Source: Lateolabrax maculatus
Lineage: Eukaryota; Chordata; Actinopteri; Acropomatiformes; Lateolabracidae
Reading direction: 5' to 3'
Assembly: GCA_031216445.1 (NCBI GenBank)
Contig: CM062196.1
Location: 26,890,001-26,954,000, forward strand
Length of the DNA stretch: 64,000 nucleotides
Part shown: piece after piece, positions 1 to 10,416 of the stretch
How the letters are laid out: every line of letters begins with the position of its first letter
How positions within the stretch are numbered: the first letter of the stretch is position 1
Position numbers and translations under genes: made by a program
The notes under the pieces: model-generated
Databases searched by the model: none
What the model was told of the DNA's origin: nothing
The model's input: the letters and a program-made list of their open reading frames with translations, nothing else

Positions 1-201
1 TCTAGCCACCCTGCTATGGATTATTCACCTGCCCGGTTCTTGGATTTATCTGTTTGCCTGGTTTCCCATTTTTGTTACCTGCCTGCTCTGGACTCTGCAC
101 CTCATCTCATGTAAATAAAACTCCAATCAGCATACCTGCCGGTCTCCTCTCCTCTCTGCGCTTGGGTCCTATATTTGCCAAACGGCTACCGCGCCGTGAC
201 A
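1..201 (+). mobile_element. Ty3/gypsy-type LTR, 3' part
   Basis: The stretch has an AATAAA signal at 114-119 and ends in CCGTGACA at 201, the kind of terminus seen on fish Ty3/gypsy LTRs. The rest of the LTR and any internal region lie left of the window. The 61-codon reading frame across it has no protein features and is incidental. The call rests on terminus style and poly(A) signal only, so a non-LTR origin cannot be excluded. Confidence 0.5.
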
Positions 202-682
202 GCAAGTCAGTATGTTGGCTTGATGAAGCCTTATATTAGCTACAGCTGAGTTCATTTTTACATAGAATGACGACTGGATTTTGTCCCCCATCTTTTACGT
301 TGAAATTGTCCACAGGCGCCAGTGTAGAAAGGAGGAATAATTACACAGACTAACAATACTTTCAATGTAAATATGGTCATGTGAGTGTTATATAAAGATA
401 CTCTTCAAAAAGTAAAAATAGTAAAATAGAGGTTAACACTGAAAATGTCAGCTAATCTAATTCAACAGGACTATGTGGGTGTGATCAGATTTGATTGACA
501 ATCATCACATTTTAATTAAAATATTGCCAAATTCTGCCTGATTCTTAAGTTGTGACTTCAGCTTGTTCCAACAGAGCCCCACCCACTTCAAACCAGTGCT
601 TGGAGAAGAAAGTAATTCAGAAATCTCTGAAATAACCAAAAGTGTTGTAACTCTGGTAGAAGGTACTCTGTCCATGAAGTAC
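202..682. other. Unannotated intergenic stretch
   Basis: AT-rich sequence with no coding or repeat signal that I recognise. Confidence 0.5.
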
Positions 683-822
683 AGTCAATTTTATTTGTAT
701 AGCGCCAAATCAAAGGTTTTCTCAAGACGCTTTTCACAGAGTAGGTCTAGACCATACTCTTTAAAATATTTACAGAGACCCAATAGTTCCCACCATGAGC
801 AGCACTTGGCGACAGTGGCAAA
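683..822 (-). mobile_element. L2-type LINE, 3'-end fragment
   Basis: On the minus strand this reads into the shared 3' tail found many times in the window: a 'TTTGGCGCTATACAAATAAAA' type end preceded by the 'GGTCTAGACCTACTC' block. It is the terminal 140 bases of an L2-like (Maui-type) LINE, 5' truncated. The usual CTTGACTTGA tail is reduced to a single partial unit here. Confidence 0.75.
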
Positions 823-967
823 GTGTTTACCACAGAATTTTGCTTTTTTTGGGACATGTTTCATCTAATCATCACCAAACATGGTACATACCATCTTTAG
901 ATGACCCCAAATAAATTAATCCCTTACCGTTTGTCTGTAAATGGTTATCACAATTAATTGGAAACTT

Positions 968-1017
968 GAGTCTTCGCTAAGCTTACACATTTGAATGTGT
1001 AAGCTTAGTGAAAACTC
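968..1017. repeat. Near-perfect palindrome, 24-bp arms
   Basis: The arms at 968-991 and 994-1017 are inverted copies differing at two positions, with a two-base TG spacer; the inner 15 bp are perfect. It lies between two L2 3' fragments and is not part of the L2 consensus seen elsewhere in the window. It could form a hairpin or cruciform, or be the remains of a small MITE. Confidence 0.9.
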
Positions 1018-1104
1018 CTGAACACATGACCTCTAGGGGGCACCACAAAAGCAAAAAATCTATATCTCGTAACTGGCTGCATAAATTTGTACAAACATTG
1101 CACG

Positions 1105-1668
1105 ATGCTTTTCACATGTAGTAGGTCTAGACCATACTCTAAAATATTATTTACAGAGACCCAACAATTCCCACCATGAGCAGCACTTGGTGACAGCTCT
1201 GGCTTCCTTGAGCCAGTTGGGTTGAAAAGAGGAGGGGAGAGAAGCTCAGTGCATCATGGGAAATCCCCCGGCAGTCTAAACCTATAGCAGCATAACTCAG
1301 GGATGGTTCAGGGCTCACCTGAGCCAGCCCTAACTATAAGCTCTATCAAAGGAACGTTTTCAGCATACTCCTAAACGAGGAGAGGGTGTCTACTTCCTGA
1401 ATCCAAACTGGGAGCTGATTCCATAGAAGAGGAGCTTGATAGCTGAAGGCTCTGGCTCTTGTTCTACTTTTAGAGACTTTAAGAACCACAAGGAACCCTG
1501 AATTCTGTGAGCGCCGTGCTCTAGTGGATAGGGTACTATGAGCTCTTTAAGATATGATGGTGCCTGACCATCAAGAACTTTGTAAGTGAGGAGGAGGGCA
1601 TTAAATTCGGTTCTGGATTTTACAGGGAGTCAGTGCAGAGAAGCTAATATTGGAGTTCCTGTTGCTAT
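1105..1668 (-). mobile_element. L2-type LINE, 3'-end fragment with internal deletion
   Basis: The minus strand matches the other L2 copies from the end of the reverse-transcriptase ORF (the block encoding 'SAFSYQAPLLWNQLPIW'-like sequence, about 1385-1470) through the 3' UTR. About 300 bases of the UTR are missing near 1190-1235, where the 'CCAAGTGCT' block joins the 'GTTGGGTTGAAA' block and then jumps to 'AGAGAAGCTCAGTGC'. It overlaps the sequence content of the 683-822 fragment, so it is a separate copy or a rearranged part. Confidence 0.8.
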
Positions 1669-2953
1669 TCGAGATGGGCCTGTATTTCTAATTTCCTTTG
1701 ATAAAGGTATTTATTCATATTTTAATATGAAGCCTCATGTTTTCTGATCTTCTGTGCGCCTTGTTAAAGTTATGTCCTGCATTATGCTGTTATACAAACT
1801 CTTCACTTCCTGTATCTGTTACAAATTAAAAGCTCGTTACAGCAACAGCATAATGTAGCCATGCAAGCAACGAAATATAGCCAAACATTACTGATTCTAA
1901 CTTTTTGACAGATACAGACAGCAATAAGTAATCAATACAAACTCTATCCCTTCATTTCCTAACAAGACTGTGAAACAATAATTGTCACGGTTCCCATATG
2001 GTACCTCAATGTAGCTATCTCCATCTTGTACGTTTCTACTACTAAGTACAGTTTGGCTGGTACATTAACATATATACACCTGCAGTGACTGAAATAGGTC
2101 AATAACAATTTGGATGAGTGATCCAGAACTACAAAGTGTTAGAAATAGCATGAGTGTATTGTCAAATGTATTGATAAAGCAATGGGTTCTTATGCCAGAT
2201 TGGCATGTACATCTCTGACTGAGTTTTTCCACCCTTGTTGTCACCCAGCTGCATCTGGGCCGGATTTATTTGAGACTGCTTTTTTTTTTAACCACCGGTT
2301 TCTATTTGGTATGCCACTAAAACCTGTTCAACGTCTTCAAATTCTTCAACAAGTAGAAATATTTATTTTCTTCCTAATTCTTACAGTCTATGTAAGAAGC
2401 ATCTAAATGTAGAGGTGCAGTTAGTTAGCAGGAAAAGCAGGGAAATGTGATCTGATTGTCCAAAGTGGGGCGAGAGTGGGCTTTGTAGCAGAATTATTTG
2501 TACATGTCTGTGACAAAGTGGGTGAGAACATGCCATTAGTCCCCTGTCATATTTCTTAATTTATTCATCCTTGTTAGTTTAGCCATAGCTCCATCATTGA
2601 TCTTTTAGTAATGTTAAGTTTAGTTGTTCATTGGTTCAGTTCTGCATTCCATAAGTTAATCAATTTTCTTTCTTTCTTTGTTACTTACTATACATACCCG
2701 CCATTTGTTCCAGAGACAAAAGGAGGAGGTGCCCAACCACCTCCTGTATTTATACATTGGATAACACAATAAGTGACATCACTACTCATCTAACTTAATG
2801 TTAAGTTATTTATGTTGATTCCAATCTATTATGTATGGTTGCAAATATCTTTTATATGTTAAGCTATGTGAATGTTTTTTACTTGGAAGGTAGTAATAAT
2901 GATTTAGGGGGGAGTAAAGAAAGTCGAGGTCAACATGGAATAGTGAAATATGC
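1669..2953. other. Unannotated intergenic stretch
   Basis: AT-rich with short TTTC repeats near 2665. I see no open frame with protein character and no repeat shared with the rest of the window. Confidence 0.45.
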
Positions 2954-3065
2954 AAGGTTTTGGGAGATGGTAACCTGCTTATAGGCTGTAATGCTAAAGC
3001 GCAGATGGAGAAGGCAAAGAAAATAAGTTATGTTGTAAAAGTCAAAGTTGGAGTGAGGAACCCGC
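2954..3065 (+). pseudogene. Non-LTR retrotransposon ORF1 (gag-like), upstream fragment
   Basis: One frame reads LGDGNLLIGCNAKAQMEKAK followed by a KVKVGV stretch. This resembles the region upstream of the zinc knuckles in the gag-like ORF1 of a fish LINE family (I/Nimb-like or related, from memory). Similarity stops abruptly after about 37 codons near 3065. The matching downstream part, with zinc knuckles, appears about 1.35 kb away at 4412-4935 on the same strand, so this ORF1 has probably been split. The family name is uncertain; that it is a retrotransposon ORF1 is more secure. Confidence 0.5.
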
Positions 3066-4411
3066 TTCCCAGGACACAGCAGACAAAGGGGGGGGGGGGG
3101 GGGAATACCACCACCCGGCCACCAGCACCACCACCAGTCTCCAGTAACTAAAAAGAAAGAAACAATAAGCTAAACACCCATTCAACATACACACAGGGAC
3201 CAAGCCCTGGTTAAAACACAGGTGGCTGAAGCTGATCTGGTGTGCCAGGCAGTGCAGTGTGGCGACCAATGCCAAACACCAAACGGACAGCACGCCACCG
3301 TACACAGTGTGGAGAGACAATGTTTCCAAGGGAGGTAAAGCTTCAGCAGAGCCAACGCAGCGGAGACGAAGCTTTCCCGGAGGTGGAGCGTCAGCGGAGA
3401 CAAAACATCGGAGGCAAAGTTTCACCGGAAACAAAACAGCAGCGACCCCAATCAGCTGATCACAGCAACTCCTAATTGCAGGAAAAATGCCGTTAACGTT
3501 ACTCTAAAATACTGCAGTTGCTCGTGTATACTAAAACACACATACCTGTTTCAGGACACACACGCGCACAGAAAGAGGGAGGGAGAGAGAGGACACAGGC
3601 TGTAACTGGCGTTTACCTGTGACCACACTAGTGTTAACCATCAGACAGCATCAACAACCCCAAGAAAGAGAGGGACACTTACCAAACAAATACACAGCTG
3701 CACATAAGAGAGCATGGAGCAGCATGCATACAGTCGCCCTACAACCACACAAAATGCCGTGAGCACACAGAAAAACCCAAGCGTCCAAATGTGCTGAAGC
3801 AGTGGACAGCTATACCTGTTGAGCCAACCAACCCTGGCCCGAAAATGACACACCAATGACAGAGGCGCAAAAGGAAGAACCAGCGGAGGAGGATGGCCTT
3901 TATACTGGCCCACCTAATGACAGCCACCTGGCGCTAATTACGAGCCAGGGCAGTAATTAACATAGATGCCACCTCTATGCTGCTACATATGGATTCATGA
4001 GATACAGTGTAAGAGAATACATACTATAACCTATGAGGTGTGTGGTGGCAATTTTTGTCCAATAAAGCACAAAGTTGACACTTGTCTCTCCGCAAGCTTA
4101 ATTCAGCCTCTGCAGAGGGACTCACAGCACAGTCAAATACATGAGGTGCGCAAATGAGTCCAGAGCACCAGGGGTGTCTGTCTTTAATATGTTTCAAGAG
4201 GACAAAGTCATGGGGGAGAAGACAATGGGGTCCATTATCTTCTCACTCAGGTTTTAGCAGTACTTACAATGTGACATGTATATCAATTGACAGCTGATGA
4301 GTGACATGTGATTATATCACCAGTGGTCAGAAGAGTGATCAATGAATACAGAGACTATTCATTCTGAGTACATCCTGACACACAGGAGTGGTCATGTGTC
4401 TAATTAAGGTA
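3066..4411 (-). other. Segment separating two ORF1 pieces; promoter-like minus strand
   Basis: This segment interrupts the LINE ORF1 and is more GC-rich than its surroundings. It has a G run at 3090-3107, a TATAAAG box on the minus strand at about 3899-3905, and downstream of that a GGTAAGTGT donor-like site near 3680 and imperfect internal repeats at 3325-3425. It looks like the 5' end of an unidentified mobile element or a promoter plus leader. The open frames over it lack protein features. I could not find matching ends. Confidence 0.35.
3893..3912 (-). promoter_or_regulatory. Candidate TATA box
   Basis: The minus strand reads GGCCAGTATAAAGGCC, a TATA box in a GC-rich context, pointing towards lower coordinates and followed by GC-rich leader-like sequence. 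No transcript can be tied to it. Confidence 0.35.
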
Positions 4412-4935
4412 AGAGAAATGTAACTGCCAGGAAATTGGGCATGTGGCTAAGGTGCAAAGGAAAAAGAAGATGTGCAAGGTGTGGTGTAGAACATGAGTAT
4501 GAGAGGGATTGAGGCCAAAGTGTTGCAACTGTGGAGGTCATCACATTGTTGCCTTTTGGTTGGTGTTGAGAAAAAAGGTGGAGGTGCAGCAGATAAAAGG
4601 AAAAAGTTTCTTATGCAGAAGCAGTTAAGAGGCCTGGACAGAAAAAGCTGATTAAGGGCAAAGAACATGACAAAGAGTGATCTGCAGACGAACAAAAGCG
4701 GAGAAATGTATGGTGGAAGATGAAGAAACTTCTAACATTTATAGCAGGGGCTAATAAATGCAACGTCTGTGATCAGATCTAAAACTGAAAGGATCCAGGT
4801 TATTGTTAAAGCAGCAGTACACAACATGATTGGGTTGAAATGGAAGAGGTAGGGGATGAACTTACAGTCAAGAATCAGCATGTGTGGGTTGATAATACTA
4901 ACCATTTTACTCCTACAGTGGAATGCAAGAAGCCT
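4412..4935 (+). pseudogene. Non-LTR retrotransposon ORF1 (gag-like), zinc-knuckle fragment
   Basis: Read across frames, the plus strand encodes three cysteine/histidine clusters characteristic of LINE gag-like ORF1 proteins, which bind RNA: NCQEIGHVAK at about 4416, CARCGVEHEY at about 4467 and CCNCGGHHIVAF at about 4524. The first knuckle has lost a cysteine, and stop codons and frame changes break the ORF, so it is dead. It is probably the downstream half of the fragment at 2954-3065. The sequence after the knuckles (KKVEVQQIKGK) also fits the family. No endonuclease or RT follows. Confidence 0.55.
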
Positions 4936-4971
4936 AATTGCATATGGATAACACTTCAAACAGTTCATACC

Positions 4972-5438
4972 TAGCCTGGCATCGTCAGACTAATTTGCAA
5001 ATGCGTATTAGTCTGGAACCTCTCAGTTCTTTTTTGATTTCCAAAGGGCGTTAACGACAGGCGGAGACAACCTATCAGAGCAACGAAATGTCGTCCTATC
5101 GGACGGTACATCCTGTCAGAAGTTCGGCAAACACATATTGCTTATCAACATAAAGTTTAAGTGCAGTTGTTTTTTCCTCTTTTAGAGAAACTTTACCGTC
5201 CAGTCAGTTTGATATTGCCGCTATAGCCGGCCAGGGAAAGGGGGCCGCCATATTGGATACTTGAACTGCATGCCTCTCTGTCAGTCATCATTTTAATCCT
5301 GCCTCGTACTATATAAGCGCTTGTGATTGGTTAGCCTGATAAATCGGCAGAGAAATCAGTTTGAATGGGAGAGGGGCCAGACGTATCTGCCAGAGCAAAT
5401 GATACATGAGCTCGCAGATTTGTCTGGTTCCCAGGCTA
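4972..5438. mobile_element. MITE with TAGCCTGG termini and 9-bp TSD
   Basis: The 467-bp element begins TAGCCTGG and ends CCAGGCTA, with inverted similarity continuing inward for roughly 25 bases (GTCAGACTAATTTGC against the complement of GCAGATTTGTCTGG). It is flanked by a perfect 9-bp direct repeat, GTTCATACC, at 4963-4971 and 5439-5447. It has no coding capacity. A 9-bp duplication is typical of Mutator-like elements, while hAT elements make 8 bp, so the superfamily is inferred. Related, less complete copies lie at 15242-15370 and 41070-41375. Confidence 0.8.
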
Positions 5439-5447
5439 GTTCATACC

Positions 5448-6069
5448 GAAACCATACGGTGTATGCATTCAGGAGTCCTGCCTGAAGCCTAACTTGGATT
5501 TTGTCTTATTTGGATATGTGGCAATCAGGCAAGATAGGAAATACGATTGAAGTGGAGGGTGTCAGCCAATCTAAGGAGCCAATCGTATCTTTTACTATAT
5601 ACGATTGGTTTCATACTGTATTGCCAGAGATGGGCACAAATACATCAAAAAGTATCTTGTTACAAATGCCAAATACTTGCTGATCAAAATAAAATACAAA
5701 ATACTGATATGAGAAAGTGTATTTAAATAAAATACATTCTATACAAACTGATACTCACATTTTAGTAGTCTAGCTTGTTTGTTTTGGGAAGTGAGTCTCT
5801 CCCGGTGTGTGAGAGAGGTACTTGCAAGTTGCCACAGCCACAGAAAAAGTGCTGCTATTAGGGGTAATTAGCTTACTTTATTCAGCCATAAAGTTTCTGG
5901 CTAGGAAACTTCTGGATAGGCTCAGGTTTCAGCAAAACGTTGCTGAAAGGTTGTGGTCGTCCCTGTTTATGCAGTATTACTACAGTCTCTTCCTGCATTC
6001 TTCACAGTAGAGTTGGTTCGGACCGTGAATTGCTAGTTAGCAGCTACTACTATGACCAAGTGGTAGCAT
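5448..6069. other. Unannotated stretch, possible MITE pieces
   Basis: Contains a small inverted repeat (CCAATCGTAT and ATACGATTGG at about 5579-5608) and a CAGAGATGGGCACAAATAC start near 5628 that resembles hAT-type MITE ends. No matching second end was found and there is no gene. Confidence 0.3.
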
Positions 6070-6290
6070 ATAAATGGAAAATTGTAATGGCCCAAGAACA
6101 GATCCCTGTGGAACTCCATATTTTAGCGGCCCTGGAGCTGATTGATAGTTCCTAATTTCCACACAGAATGACCTCCCCAAAACATAAAAATAAAACCAAT
6201 CTAAAACTAAATCTGAAAATGCCCACCAACCTTTTAAGACATTGTGGCGATCTCCTTTTAATCTCTCCATTTAACCTTTCTGTGACACTT
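6070..6290 (-). pseudogene. L2-like LINE reverse-transcriptase fragment
   Basis: The minus strand encodes GVPQGSVLGPLQFSIYMLPL at about 6067-6120, the RT palm motif of L2/CR1-type LINEs, preceded by a degraded 'DLVLDWFYFYVLGRSFCV' region matching the usual WF-SYL-R segment. It is a short RT remnant from a different subfamily than the CTTGA-tailed L2 copies. Neither the catalytic FADD/YADD box nor the endonuclease is present. Confidence 0.55.
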
Positions 6291-6493
6291 TGTGATGGTA
6301 AAACGATACAAATTAGCCATGGGATGTAACAAGCTTTCTGATTAGTTATAGAGAGTCCCACCTGCCTTATATGCTTGCTATCTTTTCCAGCATTTACTAG
6401 GCATCCTTTTAGGATCATGCGCCAGGGCATTTTGGCTTTCACTCTTTTAAATTGTCCAACACAAATATATCAAGAATTTTAAAGGGACATTTC

Positions 6494-6912
6494 CAAGTCA
6501 AGTCAATTTTATTTGTATAGCGCCAAATCATAACAAAGGTTATCTCAAAACACTTTTCACATAGAGTAGGTCTAGACCATACTCTTTAAAATATTATTCA
6601 AACAGACCCAACAGTTCCCACCATGAACAAGCACTTGGTGACAGTGGCGAGGAAAAACTCTCTTTTAACAGGAAGAAATCTCGAGCAGAACAAGGCTCTG
6701 GGTGGCCAGCCATCTGCATCGACCGAGTTGGGTTGAAAGGGGAGGAGAGAGGGGGAGAGGGGAGAGAGGAGGAGGACATATAACAAATCAGACTAAAAAT
6801 AATAACTGCAGCAGTGAGTGTGGAGCAGAAACATGGGGGCAGTAGATGGCCTGCAGTCACAGATCCAGACTCTACAGCTCCAGAAAGTGAGAAGGAGAAA
6901 AAGCACATCTTG
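6494..6912 (-). mobile_element. L2-type LINE, 3' UTR fragment
   Basis: From the CTTGACTTGA tail at 6494 the minus strand runs through the shared 3' UTR blocks, including 'TACTGCCCCCATGTTTCTGC' at about 6835, and stops near 6912. It is 5' truncated, as is normal for LINE insertions. Confidence 0.8.
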
Positions 6913-7542
6913 AGCCATTGCTACATTTCGGTTAAGGTATGCTATGCTAAAAACATCCACTAGAGGTCACTCTGCTTTTTGACAGTAAGCCTTTTCACAC
7001 CGTCTGCTACTAGCAAGTTGGAAACTGAAAAATCTCTCCTGACGTGAACTATTTTTGGCTAAATCTTTTAAAGGTAAGCTTTGCTTTTTCAACAGTTATC
7101 ATCTAACACGTTACTTAACAGAATTATGTAACTTGATACAACACAAAAACGTCTTATAAGGGTCAAATTATTTTTTGAAAAATGCTTTACCAAATGGTTG
7201 AGTTGTCACTTTATGGTAAACCTTAGGCATGGTGTGACAACTGAACCATTTGGTAACAGTTTGGTGAAGTTAAGCTAATCTCATTAAAATTGACTATTGT
7301 TCTATGTTCTGTTCATGGAGTGTTGTTAATATGTTACATTTATAGTGTTATTATACTGAAATGGTTTCATATATTCATACATATAATGGTTTCATACTTA
7401 ATTTCCCTTCGGGGATGAATAAAGTAATCTATCTATCTATATGTATGATTTTTGTAATTGTCTAACAAACATGCTGACATTTATATATAATGGTGCATCA
7501 TTTCTTTTTTTCCCTTCTGTTTCTGTGTTTAACAAATAATAG
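6913..7542. other. Upstream region of piggyBac-like transposase
   Basis: AT-rich, with a short ATCT repeat at 7430-7441. A polypyrimidine tract plus AG just before 7543 resembles a splice acceptor, suggesting an untranslated upstream exon. TTAA occurs at about 6934, but no piggyBac terminal repeat could be confirmed there. Confidence 0.35.
7187..7256. repeat. Inverted repeat, 23-bp arms
   Basis: The arms 7187-7209 and 7234-7256 (TTACCAAATGGTTSAGTTGTCAC) are complementary apart from one base, with a 24-base loop. They lie about 290 bases upstream of the piggyBac-like transposase start. Whether they are a subterminal repeat of that element is not known. Confidence 0.9.
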
Positions 7543-9085
7543 ATGGATGTTAAATCATGTTATGGTTCAAGGCCACATCATTTTCTGGCCCTTGTACCAG
7601 AAGATCCTCAAGACTCTGAGGCTGATCTGAGTGATGGTGATGACATAATAGGGGATCCTGATTATCTGCCAAAAGAAGCAGAGGTGATTGGGAATCTTTC
7701 CTTTTAATCTATCGATGAGGAGAAGATGCCCTCAACAAGCACATCTGCTAAGAAGAAGGAAAAAGGGAAAAACACCCTAAAAACGGTCAACATGGAAGAC
7801 ATGGATGACACCCCTGACCCAAGGTCACCCCCAGGCTCAAAGAATAAGAAAATGACCGAAAAGAAAGAAAAAGAGGCCAGGAGAATCTGGAAGCATGTAG
7901 ATATTGAGGAATTCCAGGTTCCTGACTCAAGTTTTGTACCCCCTGATGCTGTCAAGACACCCTTCCAGTACTTCAAAATGCTCTTCACCGATGAGATGAT
8001 TCAGCATATTGCTCACCACACCAATCTGGACTCAAATCAGGCCCCTTTTTGAGATGCTTTGTAAGTAGTGTCTCCTCATCCCATCCACTTACAAGCACAG
8101 CGTAGATGAAGTCATGGTGTCATATAAAGGCACAAGGGCTGGCACTCTCCACCAGTACATTGCCATTAAACCTGAAAAGTGGGGCTGAGGGGTGAGGAAG
8201 AGCAGGAGCTACCTCTAGGGAGCACAGTGGTGACAACGTTATGCAAAACCATTACACAGCCACGGCTTTCAGTTGTCTACTGTGACAACTACTTCACTAG
8301 TTTCGACCTGGTCCTCAGCCTGCACGCAAATCTGGTTATCGGCACTGTCCGATCAAACCCCATTGGTGGAGCTCACTTGATAGAAGATAAAGAGCTGAAG
8401 GAGAGAGGACGTGGAGCTCTTGATAAGTCTGCTGAAGGTGTACTTGCAGTTAAATGGTATGACAACAAATGTGTCAGCCTCTTGAGCAATGCCAGTGGGA
8501 TCATGCCTCTTTCAAGTGTCCAACGTTGGAGCAAAGACAACAAAATGAAGATTGCTGTCCCATGCCCATCACTGATTCCTGCCTACAATCAGCATATGGG
8601 TGGCACTGATCTTTCTGACATCCTGGTTCGCCTGTACAATACCACAGCCAAGTCGCGACGATGGTACTTCCCCCTGTTTGGATACGCCCTTGACCTGTGT
8701 ATCTCCCATTCCTGGCTGGTCTACAAGAGAGACTGTGGACTACTGAAGGAAAAACCAATGCCTCTCAAAAGGTTACGTCTGGCTGTGGCCCACAGTTTGA
8801 AACAAGTCAATAAGCCAGCACCCAGAGTTAGCCGACCATCCTCTGCCTCTCCACCACAGATGTCCTGTGAGAAGAAGCACCTCGCCCCAAGACCCCCACG
8901 ACCACAACCAGATGTGCGCTACAACAACTGTGCACATTTGCCACTTTACACTGACAACATTTAGGGGCGGTGCAGCCTCTGCCCAAAGGGTGTGTCAAAA
9001 TGTAAATGTAGGAAGTGCAACATTTTCCTGTTATTGATCAGAGAGAGGGAATGCTTCGCAGTATACCATCAAAAAAAAAAGGTTC
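7543..9085 (+). pseudogene. piggyBac-like transposase (PGBD type), inactivated
   Basis: This is a cut-and-paste transposase of the piggyBac superfamily (DDE_Tnp_1_7 fold). The start at 7543 begins an acidic, low-complexity N-terminus (PEDPQDSEADLSDGDD). A lysine-rich linker follows, then the N-terminal domain start (FVPPDAVKTPFQYFKMLFTD). All three catalytic aspartates can be placed: VDEVMVSYKG (Asp codon 8105-8107), YCDNYFTS (8284-8286) and GGTDLSD (8608-8610). The C-terminal cysteine-rich domain is at about 8968-9050 (CSLC, CKCRKC, then REC). Inactivating lesions are in-frame stops at 7705 and 8962, deletions near 8045-8090 and 8175-8190 that remove conserved core sequence, and a frame change between the N-terminal part and the core. 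No terminal repeats or TTAA ends were identified; the 3' side runs into an L2 copy. Confidence 0.85.
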
Positions 9086-9580
9086 CCATCGGTCCTTTTT
9101 TTGTTTGTGCATTTCGTCTGAGAGAAAACAACTTTTTGAAATTGTTCAATGCAAGAGTTGCGGGTCCTTTGATGCCAATCAAATGCTCCAGTTTTTGTAA
9201 TAGGATACAATGGTCAATGGTATCGAAAGCGGCACTAAGCTCTAACAGAACAAGTACAGAGACAATCCGTTGTCTGACGCAATCAGAAGGTCATTTGTCA
9301 CTTTCACCAGTGCTGTCTCTGTGCTGTGATGCACTCTAAATCTTGACTCAAATAAACTATTGTTGTGTAGAAAGTCACATAACTGATTGATGACCGCTTT
9401 CTCAAGGATTTTGGAGAGAAAGGGAAAGGTTAGATATAGGTTTATAGTTGGCTAAAACCCCTAGATCAAGTGTAGGCTTTTTAAGAAGAGGTTTAATTAC
9501 AGCTACTTTAAAGGACTGTCGTACATAGCCTGATGATAAAGACCGATTGATCATGTCTAGAAAAGAAGTGCTAACTAATG

Positions 9581-10416
9581 TAGTACCGTATTACCCCACT
9601 AGAGCACTACGCTCACAGAATTTAGGGTTACTTGTGGTACCTAAAGTCTCTAAAAGTAGAATGGGAGCCAGAGCCTTTAGTTATCAAGCTCCTCTTCTGT
9701 GGAATCAGCTCCCAATTTGGGTTCGGGAGGCAGACACCCTCTCTTCGTTTAAGAGTATGCTAAAAACATTCCTTTTTGATAAAGCCTATAGTTAGGGCTG
9801 GCTCAGGTGAGTCCTGAACCATCCCTTAGTTATGCTGTTATAGGCTTAAGACTGCTGGGGGACTTCCTAGGACGCACTGAGCTTCTCTCTCCTCCTCTCC
9901 CTCTCTATCTGTACGCATTCCTATCCCACTAATACAGGCTACCAACTCCATTTCTTCCTGGTAGTCCTTGTGCTTTCTGTGTTTTTTCGCCTTCTCACTT
10001 TCTGCAGGTATTTCTGCCTCTGGAGCTGTAGAGTCTGGATCTGTGATTGCCGGCCGTCTACTGCCCCCATGTTCCTGCTCCACACTCACTGCTGCAGTTG
10101 TTATTATTATTAGTCTGATTTGTTGTCTCTCCTCCTGTTCTGTCTCCCCTCTCCCCCTCTCTCCTCCCCTTTCAACCCAACTCGGTCGATGCAGATGGCC
10201 GCCCACCCAGAGCCTGGTTCTGCTCGAGGTTTCTACCTGTTAAAAGGGAGTTTTTCCTCGCCACTGTCGCCAAGTGCTTGCTCATGGTGGGAACTGTTGG
10301 GTCTCTGTAAATAATATTTTAAAGAGTATGGTCTAGACCTACTCTATGTGAAAGCGTCTTGAGATAACTTTTGTTATGATTTGGCGCTATACAAATAAAA
10401 TTGACTTGACTTGACT
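9581..10416 (+). mobile_element. Younger L2-type LINE, 5'-truncated, nested
   Basis: It begins in the last part of the RT ORF (YPTRALRSQNLGLLVVPKVS at about 9588) and continues through the full 3' UTR to the ATTGACTTGACTTGACT tail. It is flanked by TAATG at 9576-9580 and 10417-10421, and the minus-strand L2 sequence resumes exactly after removing one copy, so this is a retrotransposed insertion into the older element. Open frames across its 3' UTR (rich in S, P and L) recur in every copy and are not proteins. Confidence 0.85.

Noticed and set aside
3042..3913. Minus-strand frames of 90-130 codons rich in Cys, Leu and Val
   Set aside because: They span a G/C run and promoter-like DNA; composition follows the nucleotide bias and no motif is present.
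4972..5438. hAT assignment for the TAGCCTGG MITE
   Set aside because: The flanking repeat is exactly 9 bp and cannot be trimmed to 8 bp on both sides with symmetric ends.
9838..10314. Open frames of 60-120 codons on both strands (also at 6594-6908, 20151-20504, 38787-39257, 29581-30010)
   Set aside because: They recur in every L2 copy within the noncoding 3' UTR, in both orientations, with low-complexity S/P/L/R composition. They are shadows of the repeat.
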